In this document: positions 31,973 to 39,398 of the stretch, piece after piece
Position numbering within the stretch: position 1 is the stretch's first letter
Layout: each line of letters starts with the position of its first letter
Origin: an uncultured Oscillospiraceae bacterium
GTDB lineage: Bacteria; Bacillota; Clostridia; Oscillospirales; Oscillospiraceae
Assembly (NCBI GenBank): GCA_947629755.1
Contig: CANREY010000002.1
Coordinates: 1 to 56,213, forward strand
DNA: 56,213 nt
Reading direction: 5' to 3'
Position numbers and translations under genes: made by a program
Notes under the pieces: model-generated
The model's input: the letters and a program-made list of their open reading frames with translations, nothing else
Told to the model about the DNA's origin: nothing
Databases searched by the model: none

Positions 31973-32194
31973 TCAGTCCTCGTAATCCTCCAGGGGTATG
32001 CGCTTGAGCATCACCTTGTATTTTTTCTTGATCTGCTCGTTCATCGCCAGCACCTCCGCCTCGTTGCCGGTGAACTGACACCTGAGGCAGTAGTACTCGT
32101 CCTTGTCCTTATCGTAGAACATATCAATGTCCAGATCCCTCATGAAGCAGGCGGGGCACCTGTAATTCAGTCTGCCCTTTCGACCTTGAGCCAT
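31973..32194 (-). CDS. Small zinc-ribbon protein (73 aa)
   Basis: A CPAC...CLRC pair of knuckles (YRCPACFMRDLDIDMFYDKDKDEYYCLRCQFTG) gives one zinc ribbon. The basic C-terminal helix is EQIKKKYKVMLKRIPLEDYED. There is no DNA-binding helix-turn-helix or signal peptide. The start overlaps the end of the 612-residue gene by 28 bases and has AAGGAGG 9 bases before it, so its production is tied to that gene. Its role in a sugar operon is unclear; it could be a partner or regulator of the neighbouring protein. Confidence 0.75.
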   Translation of the reverse strand: MAQGRKGRLNYRCPACFMRDLDIDMFYDKDKDEYYCLRCQFTGNEAEVLAMNEQIKKKYKVMLKRIPLEDYED

Positions 32195-34005
32195 GTGGTG
32201 AACACCTCCTTATCGTGAAGCTTCCCGGTGTAGCCGAGAGTGAACATGGGGCTGAAGGCGTAGCCCTCCCGGACAAATCCCGCCTTCTCCGGCCCCTCAG
32301 CCTTGAGAGTGACCAGCGTCTTTATGGGCGGCACAACGCAGGAGACGCTGTCCGCGCCCTCCCTCGACGCCTCCCGGCACTTATACTCGTAGGGTATGTC
32401 GACGCTGTTTCCCTTCGCCTCTACGCGCAGCTTCAGGCTCGACATGTCCTCGGTGTACTCGGTGGTGCCGTAGCAGGCCACCATGTACTCCTGAATATCG
32501 ACCTTCGCCGCAGGGTCGGACATCTCAACGATCTTCCTGTCGATCTTGATCTCGCTTGACCCCTCGGTAAATGTAATGACGCTCTGGAGCTTCACCGTCA
32601 GGTCCTCAAACTCTATGTCCACGGGGTCCAGCGTCAGCACCCTGTCCTTACCGTTCTGACTGAAATGCGCCTTTGTCCGGCAGAGGCACAGGTCCACCTC
32701 CTCGCCCTTATAGCACACCTTTGCGGACCTCACCGTGCCCTCCCCGGCGTAGTGGGTGAAGTACCCCGCCCGGTACTTCTCCTGAATGAGGAAGGGGTAG
32801 CTTGCGTCCTGTATGTGCTCCGTGCCGATACCCACGGGCCACTCAAGCTTGGCCGCGTAGGGCCGCAGGTCCACGATGGCCCCGCCCTGGTCCATGTTGA
32901 CGCAGGCCCGCATATAGGGGTCGCAGTACCAGAAAAGCTGCTTTTCCGAGCCGTAGAGTATGTCGTTCCACAGCGCGCACTCAGGCTCCGTGTAGGTCTT
33001 TTTGCTCCTATAATAGTCGGCAAACTCGCTCATGGTCATGTCCTGGAGCTTGCCCTCTTTTTTGAGCTTTCCGTAGTAGGCGCAGCCCTCCTCGTAGGAC
33101 TTGAGCAAAAGCTCGTAGGGCGCCTCCCACCGGCCCATCTTGTTCATCCAGCCGGGCCCCACGAACATCATGTTGTAGGAGTAGCCGTTATTATACTTGG
33201 CCAAGTGCCTATACTGATCGATGAGGTTATAAAGATAAGGGAACTCCCAGGTCTTCGTGTCGTATATCATGCCCCTCAGCACGTTCTGTGGGTGGGTGCC
33301 GAAGTTGGAGCCGTTGCCGTCGTAGCACGCCAGAAGGTCCCGGCTCAGGTGCGGTATGGCCACGATGCCGGAGTCCTCCGCCGCGTTGGCCGCCGGGGCG
33401 TGGGTGTTGACCTTCGAGGGTATCCACGGCGCCCAAGGGCCGCCGTCCATGAAGGTGTACCAGGAGTTATTGCAGGTGTGGTATGCCTTGGGCCCCTCCT
33501 CCCAGCAGGTGGCCACGGCGCACTTGACCGTGGGGTACTGGGCCTTTATGTAGTTTATGAGCTCCGCGTCCATGTAATAGGACCCGGTGGACTCCGGGTA
33601 GAACCCGAAGCGCTCATGGAACTTCTCAAAGACGTCCCGGACTATGGCCTTCTTGTCCTCCATGGAGAACATCCAGATGCAAAAGTCCTTTGTCTTATAT
33701 TTCTCTCTGAATTCCTTGCAGGGAAGCCCCAGAAGCGTCAGGGCTATCTCGTCCCCGTACTTTTCGTGGTGCTCCTTGGCAAGGGCGACGGCCTCGTCAT
33801 TGAAAAGCGAGGCGTATGTCATCTGTATGGTCGTCTTGAGCCCGTTTTCGTGGGCACAGCGCTGTTGGGTCTTGAAGATGTCAAGGCTCTCGGTCAAAAG
33901 CGCCTTGCGGCCGATGTCCTCGGCCTTCCCGTGGCCCGTGACCTTCTCGGCGTACTCCGGGACCATTTCGGGGCGGTGGATAATGTTTACCACAAATTTG
34001 TCCAT
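32167..34005 (-). CDS. Uncharacterised 612-aa protein of the galactan operon, possibly a polysaccharide-deacetylase/GH-fold enzyme
   Basis: I do not recognise this protein with certainty; it may belong to the DUF3863/DUF3864 group. The first ~280 residues read like an alpha/beta barrel: FVVNIIHRPEM, LKTTIQMTYASLF, EIALTLLGLP, FGFYPESTGSYYMDAELINYI, VKCAVATCWEEG. Conserved-looking acidic and aromatic residues sit at the strand ends. The last ~200 residues are beta-rich (VDLCLCRTKAHFSQNG, VTLKAEGPEKAG). It has no signal peptide. It lies between the sugar permeases and the GH53 gene on the same strand, so a role in cutting or trimming imported galactan fragments is likely but unproven. Confidence 0.55.
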   Translation of the reverse strand: MDKFVVNIIHRPEMVPEYAEKVTGHGKAEDIGRKALLTESLDIFKTQQRCAHENGLKTTIQMTYASLFNDEAVALAKEHHEKYGDEIALTLLGLPCKEFREKYKTKDFCIWMFSMEDKKAIVRDVFEKFHERFGFYPESTGSYYMDAELINYIKAQYPTVKCAVATCWEEGPKAYHTCNNSWYTFMDGGPWAPWIPSKVNTHAPAANAAEDSGIVAIPHLSRDLLACYDGNGSNFGTHPQNVLRGMIYDTKTWEFPYLYNLIDQYRHLAKYNNGYSYNMMFVGPGWMNKMGRWEAPYELLLKSYEEGCAYYGKLKKEGKLQDMTMSEFADYYRSKKTYTEPECALWNDILYGSEKQLFWYCDPYMRACVNMDQGGAIVDLRPYAAKLEWPVGIGTEHIQDASYPFLIQEKYRAGYFTHYAGEGTVRSAKVCYKGEEVDLCLCRTKAHFSQNGKDRVLTLDPVDIEFEDLTVKLQSVITFTEGSSEIKIDRKIVEMSDPAAKVDIQEYMVACYGTTEYTEDMSSLKLRVEAKGNSVDIPYEYKCREASREGADSVSCVVPPIKTLVTLKAEGPEKAGFVREGYAFSPMFTLGYTGKLHDKEVFTTWLKVERAD

Positions 34006-34100
34006 AATAATCTTCCTCTCGTATATGAGGCGTAGTCTTAATCTGAGGGAGGCGACAGCCTCCCTCAGTTAAGTATAGCATATGTGCCGCTGAATGTAAA

Positions 34101-35021
34101 TCAGCCTTTTACGGAACCGGCGGTGACGCCCTCAACATAGAACTTCTGCATGATGAAGAAGAGTATGGCGATGGGTATGGAGACCAAGATACCGCCACAG
34201 CAGAAGATGGTGAAGTAGCTGTTGATAAGGCTCTTTTCCAGCATTGCGTAGAGGCCCACGGCCACGGTGTACTGGCTGGAGATACCGGCGTTCAGTATCA
34301 TCTTCGCGAATACGAAGTCCATCCACGGGGCCAAAAAGGCGTTTATGATGGTGTAGACTATGATGGGGCGGCTGGTGGGTATGACGATGCGGGTGAATAT
34401 CTTCGCCTCGTTGCACCCGTCTATCCTCGCCGCCTCGCAAAGGGCCCTGGGCACCGTGTCAAAGAAGCCCTTGCATATGAGATAGCCAAGTCCGGAGGAG
34501 GCCGAGTACACCAGCAGAAGCCCGAAGTGGCTGTTGGTGAGGCCGAACTCACGAAGAAGGAAGTACACGGCTATCATGGTCAGCACGCCGGGGAAGAGGT
34601 TGAGCATGACGGCCACGTTCATCAGGGGCTTTCTGGCCTTGAACTTGCCGAAGGACGTGGCGTAGGCCACCATCAGCACAAAGCAGGTCTGGATTATGCA
34701 GTTGAACACGGCTATCTTGAAGGTGTTGAGGAACCATCTGGGGAACTGGTTCACCGTGTCGGGCTGGAAAAGCTTCACATAGTGGCTGACGCTCCACTGC
34801 TTGGGGAAGAAGGAGGCCACATACATTCCGTCTCCGGCGGAGAAGGACATGCACACCAGCCACACGATGGGGATAAGCCAGATAACGCACAGTATGGCGA
34901 TCAAGATGTTGTGGCCCACTCTTGAGCCGCCAAGGCGGTGTCCTTTGCGGGGAGCCTTGGGGGCCTTTGTCTCCGGGGCCTTTACGGCCTCCTTGGTCAT
35001 GACGCTGTTCTCGTTACTCAT
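34101..35021 (-). CDS. Sugar ABC transporter permease (MalG/GanQ type)
   Basis: This 306-residue permease has six membrane segments after a basic N-terminal tail. The EAA loop for ATPase contact is CEAARIDGCNEAKIFTRIVIPTSRPIIVY (about residues 200-215). The end FFIMQKFYVEGVTAGSVKG is the common CUT1 ending. It pairs with the MalF-type permease, whose stop codon overlaps its ATG by one base. The set should import galacto-oligosaccharides with the ATPase MsmX; the substrate is inferred from the neighbouring GH53 and GH42 genes. Confidence 0.93.
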   Translation of the reverse strand: MSNENSVMTKEAVKAPETKAPKAPRKGHRLGGSRVGHNILIAILCVIWLIPIVWLVCMSFSAGDGMYVASFFPKQWSVSHYVKLFQPDTVNQFPRWFLNTFKIAVFNCIIQTCFVLMVAYATSFGKFKARKPLMNVAVMLNLFPGVLTMIAVYFLLREFGLTNSHFGLLLVYSASSGLGYLICKGFFDTVPRALCEAARIDGCNEAKIFTRIVIPTSRPIIVYTIINAFLAPWMDFVFAKMILNAGISSQYTVAVGLYAMLEKSLINSYFTIFCCGGILVSIPIAILFFIMQKFYVEGVTAGSVKG

Positions 35022-36466
35022 TAATTATACACCCCTTCCTTGTCGCCGCTGATGAGGAAGTTGAAGGCTATCAGCGTGAACACGGCGCAGATGAGGAATA
35101 CGACTATGCCGATGACCGCGGCCATCTTGTAGTTATAGTAATTCTGCGTCAGGTTGAAAAGCCAGGTGATAAGCAGGTCCGTCTCCTTTGCTTGGGAGTT
35201 GGCCATCATCTGGTTCGTGGTCGTGTAAACTCCGTCCGTCAAAAGGAATATGACGTTGAAGTTATTGATGTTCTTGACGAAATCGGTGACCAGCGTGGGG
35301 GCCGTGACCTGGAACATGTAGGGCATGGTGATGTACCTGAACACCTGGAACTTGTTGGCCCCGTCAATGCGGGCCGACTCAAGCTGGTCGGAGGGCAGGT
35401 TCATCAGTATGCCGGTGGCCACCAGCATCTGATAGGGCACGCCTATCCAGATGTTGATGATGATTATGGTCACGTGGGCCCAGATGGGCGCCGTCAGGAA
35501 CGGGATATAGGTGGTGTTTATAAGTCCCCAATTCCTCAAAAGTCCCGTGAGCCCTATATTCTGGCATATAGTGTTCACGATACCGTTGTTGGCGAAGAAG
35601 TAGCGCACCAGCAGGAGCGACACGAACTGGGGCACCGCGATGGTGATGACCAGCAAAAGCCGCCACAGCTTGGGCACCACGGTCTTTTTGGAGTTTAAGA
35701 GGAGCGACATGAGGATGCCGCCGAAGTAGGTGGTGAAGGTGGCGAAGAACGCCCACACCAGCGTCCACCCGAGGATACGTCCGAAGGCGTAGCTGAAGGA
35801 GACCGTCAGGCCGCCGGAGGTAAAGAGGCTCTTGAAGTTATCAAAGCCCACCCATGTAAACAGGGCCGCCGGGGGCATGTGATATTGGTCATAATTCGTG
35901 AAGGCAACGAAAACCAGAAGCAGAATGGGTATAACGGTGAATATCACGATGCCGAGCACAGGCAGGCTCAGAAGGGTGACATGGAACTTCTTGTCGAAGT
36001 AGTCGGCGATGTCCTCTCTGAAGTTGTTGATGCGGCCGCCGGACTGTGCCCGAAGCTGGAGCCTGTACGCGTTCTTCACAACGGAGATGCAGATAAAGAA
36101 CGTCACGGTCCATACCACGAAGCAGAACAGCGAGAAAAGCAGAATGAGGAATGAGTGGTCGTAGTCATTGGGCACCATCTGCATGGTGTTGACGTCGAAC
36201 ACCTGTTCAAACTGCACTGTTCCCAACGTACCGAATTTGCTGACGTACTGAGGCGCGAAGAAGATGGAGAACAGGATTATTCCGGCCTCCAGAAGGGTCA
36301 TTATTATGCCCTTGACGTATTGCTTCCTGGCGATATAGCCGGCGCCCCACCAGATAAGGGAAAGTTTGACGAATATATCTCCCTTCGCCATCGCTTTTCC
36401 GAAATCGGCGAAATACCTGCCGATAGCACCGAAGAAGCCGCCGATCGCTGAGGTTATTTTGCTCAT
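35021..36466 (-). CDS. Sugar ABC transporter permease (MalF/GanP type)
   Basis: This 481-residue permease is longer than most MalF-type proteins in Gram-positive bacteria. An N-terminal part with two to three segments (SLIWWGAGYIARKQYVKGIIM, FLILLFSLFCFVVWTVTFFICISV) is followed by the six-segment core. The EAA loop is LESARIDGANKFQVFRYITMPYMF (about residue 380). GanP-type permeases share this long N-terminal part. The ATG at 36466 follows GGGGGAG. A strong hairpin at 36531-36558 lies upstream, between the binding-protein gene and this gene. Confidence 0.93.
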   Translation of the reverse strand: MSKITSAIGGFFGAIGRYFADFGKAMAKGDIFVKLSLIWWGAGYIARKQYVKGIIMTLLEAGIILFSIFFAPQYVSKFGTLGTVQFEQVFDVNTMQMVPNDYDHSFLILLFSLFCFVVWTVTFFICISVVKNAYRLQLRAQSGGRINNFREDIADYFDKKFHVTLLSLPVLGIVIFTVIPILLLVFVAFTNYDQYHMPPAALFTWVGFDNFKSLFTSGGLTVSFSYAFGRILGWTLVWAFFATFTTYFGGILMSLLLNSKKTVVPKLWRLLLVITIAVPQFVSLLLVRYFFANNGIVNTICQNIGLTGLLRNWGLINTTYIPFLTAPIWAHVTIIIINIWIGVPYQMLVATGILMNLPSDQLESARIDGANKFQVFRYITMPYMFQVTAPTLVTDFVKNINNFNVIFLLTDGVYTTTNQMMANSQAKETDLLITWLFNLTQNYYNYKMAAVIGIVVFLICAVFTLIAFNFLISGDKEGVYN

Positions 36467-36530
36467 GTGGCTCCCCCTTTTTCTTATATTGCATCCGGGC
36501 CGCGCGCCCGGTAGATGCACTAAATCGTTT

Positions 36531-36558
36531 GGCCCCGGACCCGCGAAGGTCCGGGGCC
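36531..36558 (-). terminator. Hairpin between the binding-protein and permease genes
   Basis: GGCCCCGGACC / GGTCCGGGGCC is an 11-bp perfect stem without a T-run. Such hairpins protect the upstream mRNA and allow partial read-through, which fits the need for more binding protein than permease. Confidence 0.65.
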
Positions 36559-36591
36559 GAAAGTCGCGTTTATAAAGCTATGTAGACTATC

Positions 36592-37923
36592 TTAGGCAAC
36601 GGGGGCGGTCACGCCGGTGACCATGTCGTCAAGAGCGGTCTGGATAGCGGCGTCATCGGAGCCGATGGTGCCCTGGGCGATCTGCTCGCCGAAGGAGGCG
36701 GTGGGGCTCCAGTAGTTGCCGCCGACGGACTGAATGATGGCGGTGGAGGCCTGAGCGTTCAGAGCCGCGACGCCCTTATTGACGGCGACGGCGGGGTCCT
36801 TGGCGGCCTCGATGTTGGTGGGAGCGGCGGCGCGCTGCTCAAAGCGCTTGACCTGGCTCTGCTGGTTGGTGATGAACTCGGCAAGCAGGGTGGCCCAGCC
36901 GGTCTGCTTGGAGAAGGGGTTCACGCCGACCATCTTGCAACTCTTGACAGGGGCGGCGGCGTAGGACGTGCCGTTGATGGTGAAGCTGGGCAGGGGAGCG
37001 GCGGCGTAATTGTCGCCCCAAGCTTCCTGAGCCGCGTTGGAATCCCAGCAGCCGGAGAAGATGACAGCGCACTCGCCGCCGGTGAAGGCCGCGGAGGTGC
37101 CGCCCTCGGGAAGGGCCATCATGGCGGAGCTGGAGGCAAGGTTCTGCATGTACTTCACAACGTCAACGCCCTTGACTCCCTTGGAGGAGGTGCCGTTGAA
37201 GTCGCAAGAGGTAGTGCCGTCGGCGTTGAGGGTGGTGTTGAAGCCCGCGCCGTAGAAGAGGCAGGCGTTATACCAGCCGGAGCAGAAGGTAAAGCCGACC
37301 TTCTTGCCGGCGGCCTCGCAGGCCTTGACCATGGTGTCCCAATCCTTCACATCGTCCTCGCTGAGGACGTTGCCGTCATAGAACATGAACCAACCGTCGG
37401 CCACGGAGGGGAAGGCGTAATACTTTCCGTTGTAGGTGGCAAGATCGTTGTATGCCTGAGTGTTGGCGGCCTGGATATCGGCAATGGTCTTGCCGGCCAA
37501 GGACTGGAGGGCGGGCTCCACAGTGGAAAGGTCCAAAATGGCGCCGGCGTCAGCCAAAGCGGGGAGCTGGTCGGACGCGAAGGCGTACACATCGGCCGCG
37601 GCCTGGGGGTCGGTGAGGATGGTGTCCTTCGCGGTGGCCTCGGACTCAACGCCAAGCTGGATGTCGAACTTCTGGTCGGGATAAGCGGCCTTGAAGTCGG
37701 CAATGAGCTCGGTGAGGAGCGTCTGGTCCTCCTCGGCGCCCCACATGGTCAGGGAGATTGTATCTCCGCTGGCGGGGGGATTCTGAGCGCCCTGAGTCTC
37801 AGGGGGATTTGTGCCGTCACTGCCGGCGGGGGGATTGGACTCCTTGCCGTCGCCGTTGTCGCCGCAGGCCACCAATGACAGGGCCATGGTCAGGCAAAGC
37901 AACATAACAAGCAGCTTTTTCAT
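36592..37923 (-). CDS. Extracellular sugar-binding lipoprotein of the ABC importer
   Basis: This 443-residue protein starts with a lipoprotein signal (MKKLLVMLLCLTMALSLVAC, lipobox LVAC, lipid-anchored Cys20). A Gly/Pro/Asn-rich linker follows, then a MalE/GanS-type binding domain (ISLTMWGAEEDQTLLTELIADFKAAYP; ECAVIFSGCWDS; VKSCKMVGVNPFSKQTGWATLLAEFI). It captures oligosaccharides outside the membrane and hands them to the permeases. The galacto-oligosaccharide specificity is inferred from context. AAGGAGG precedes the ATG. It is the first gene of the operon and is read from a regulated promoter at 38.1 kb. Confidence 0.93.
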   Translation of the reverse strand: MKKLLVMLLCLTMALSLVACGDNGDGKESNPPAGSDGTNPPETQGAQNPPASGDTISLTMWGAEEDQTLLTELIADFKAAYPDQKFDIQLGVESEATAKDTILTDPQAAADVYAFASDQLPALADAGAILDLSTVEPALQSLAGKTIADIQAANTQAYNDLATYNGKYYAFPSVADGWFMFYDGNVLSEDDVKDWDTMVKACEAAGKKVGFTFCSGWYNACLFYGAGFNTTLNADGTTSCDFNGTSSKGVKGVDVVKYMQNLASSSAMMALPEGGTSAAFTGGECAVIFSGCWDSNAAQEAWGDNYAAAPLPSFTINGTSYAAAPVKSCKMVGVNPFSKQTGWATLLAEFITNQQSQVKRFEQRAAAPTNIEAAKDPAVAVNKGVAALNAQASTAIIQSVGGNYWSPTASFGEQIAQGTIGSDDAAIQTALDDMVTGVTAPVA

Positions 37924-38002
37924 TCTTTTTTCCTCCTTAAATTTTTTGTTCGATTTATCAAAAGGTCCGGATACTCTCCCGCACCTGTTGAACAAATATC
38001 AT

Positions 38003-38044
38003 TCTTCTTCCGTATGGAAGAAGAAAAAAGGCGACGCCTTTTTG
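38003..38044 (-). promoter_or_regulatory. Leader hairpins, one terminator-like, before the binding-protein gene
   Basis: Soon after the start of transcription the leader forms AAAAAGGC-GTC-GCCTTTTTT, a small stem ending in a T-run, then TTCTTCTTCC-ATAC-GGAAGAAGAA. The first could act as an attenuator. Confidence 0.45.
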
Positions 38045-38046
38045 GT

Positions 38047-38110
38047 CAACCGATTGCGCAGCCGGTTGCTCGTACAGAAATAGTATAACAGCCAGCCCGT
38101 TTTTTGTCAA
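38047..38110 (-). promoter_or_regulatory. Promoter and LacI-type operator of the galactan operon
   Basis: On the minus strand TTGACA (38105-38110) and TATACT (38082-38087) are 17 bp apart, start near 38075. Directly after the start is CAACCG-N10-CGGTTG (38047-38068) with a TTGCGCA centre, a good match to LacI-family operators. The adjacent LacI regulator is the likely repressor, with a galacto-oligosaccharide as inducer (inferred). Confidence 0.75.
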
Positions 38111-38270
38111 TTCTCCACATTGTACAATTCGGAGGGTCGATTTTTTGTCATTTTGCCAAGTTGCGTGGCGCACAATAATTAGTTATATTCATATCACCGG
38201 GCGGAAAATCGCCGGGATTTTGTCAAAAACCGGGCAGGATCTGTGGATTTTTGCCAATATTCGGCTCAAA

Positions 38271-39251
38271 TCAGGTGCTTTTCCTGATGATTATCTCAAA
38301 ATCCGGCACCACCACGCTCTCGGCCTTTTCCCCCTCGATTATATTTATCACCTGCCGGCAGGCCTCGCTCCCCAGCTTCACGCCGTCAAAGCGCACCGCC
38401 GTCACCGGCGGCTCCATGCGCCCCACGATGACGCTGTCATAGAGGCACGCCACCCGGACCTCCTCCGGTATGGCCACCCCGTGGGCGGCAAGCGTCTGCA
38501 TCACCATGTCGCAGACTATGTTGTCCATACACACCATGGCCTCGCACCCGCCGCTGAGGGCCGCCGTCACCGCCCGGTCGGCTGAGGGCTGGTCAAAAAT
38601 ATTGAGAAATACCCGGCTCTCCCCCACGCCCCTTTTTTTGCACGCCCTTTTAAAGCCCGCGGCCCGGTTTTTCGTGACGAAGTGCCTCTCGTCGCCCCCA
38701 AGGAGGGCAAGACGCCGGGCCCCTATATCCACGAGCCTCTCGGTCATCTCCGCGGCGGCCAGGGAATTTGCGTTGTCCACCGATATGACGCTCTCGTCCC
38801 CCGACGCGCCTATGCGCACGAAGGGCACGCCCCGCTCGGTTATAAGGGTCTCCATCTCGGAGCCCTCCTCGCTTCTGGCGGCGATCATGCCGTCCACCTT
38901 GCTGTTTTCAAGTATCCGGCGTATCTTCGAAATCTCGTCCCCCATGGTCAGTATCACGTCGTAGTCCCTGGACGCCGCGTACTCGCATATCCCCACCATG
39001 CACTCCCGGAAGAACGAAAACTCCCGGCCCACGTCTACGCTTGGTATGACCACGCCGATATTATAGGTCCTGCTCTTGGCAAGGCCCTTCGCCACGGCGC
39101 TGGGCCGGTATCCCCGCTCCTTTATGAGCTCCAGCACCCTTTTTCTCGTCTCGCCGCTTATCCGCCCGGTACCGGAGATGGCCCTTGACACGGTTGTCTT
39201 GCTCACGCCAAGCTCCGCGGCTATGTCGCCTATGGTATACTCCTGTGTCAC
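38271..39251 (-). CDS. LacI-family transcriptional regulator
   Basis: This 326-residue regulator begins with the LacI helix-turn-helix and hinge helix: YTIGDIAAELGVSKTTVSRAISG, then SGETRKRVLELIKERGYRPSAVAKGLA. The periplasmic-binding-protein-like sensor domain follows (NIGVVIPSVDVGREFSFF; GDERHFVTKNRAAGFKRACKKRGV; VACLYDSVIVGRMEPPVTAVRFD). It sits between the importer operon and the divergent GH42 gene, so it probably controls both in answer to galactosides. The start is a GTG with a GGAGAG sequence close before it. Confidence 0.93.
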   Translation of the reverse strand: MTQEYTIGDIAAELGVSKTTVSRAISGTGRISGETRKRVLELIKERGYRPSAVAKGLAKSRTYNIGVVIPSVDVGREFSFFRECMVGICEYAASRDYDVILTMGDEISKIRRILENSKVDGMIAARSEEGSEMETLITERGVPFVRIGASGDESVISVDNANSLAAAEMTERLVDIGARRLALLGGDERHFVTKNRAAGFKRACKKRGVGESRVFLNIFDQPSADRAVTAALSGGCEAMVCMDNIVCDMVMQTLAAHGVAIPEEVRVACLYDSVIVGRMEPPVTAVRFDGVKLGSEACRQVINIIEGEKAESVVVPDFEIIIRKST

Positions 39252-39323
39252 CTCTCCGCCCCCCTTGTACGGTTTTTTACCGCTATGTATCCGTAAAAGT
39301 AATTAAATTTACCCGGAATGAAA

Positions 39324-39351
39324 TTGCTAATATTATTTAATATGATATAAT
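39324..39351 (+). promoter_or_regulatory. Promoter of the GH42 beta-galactosidase gene
   Basis: TTGCTA and TATAAT are 16 bp apart, and the -10 box is of the extended type (TGATATAAT). No close copy of the CAACCG-N10-CGGTTG operator was seen here. Confidence 0.65.
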
Positions 39352-39398
39352 TATAAAATATAATCCCCGCCAATGTCAACCCAAAAGGAGGGTCCTCA

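Noticed and set aside
32665..34035. 456-codon plus-strand frame over the 612-residue gene
   Set aside because: It is antisense; the minus-strand frame is longer, in the operon, and has structured protein-like composition.
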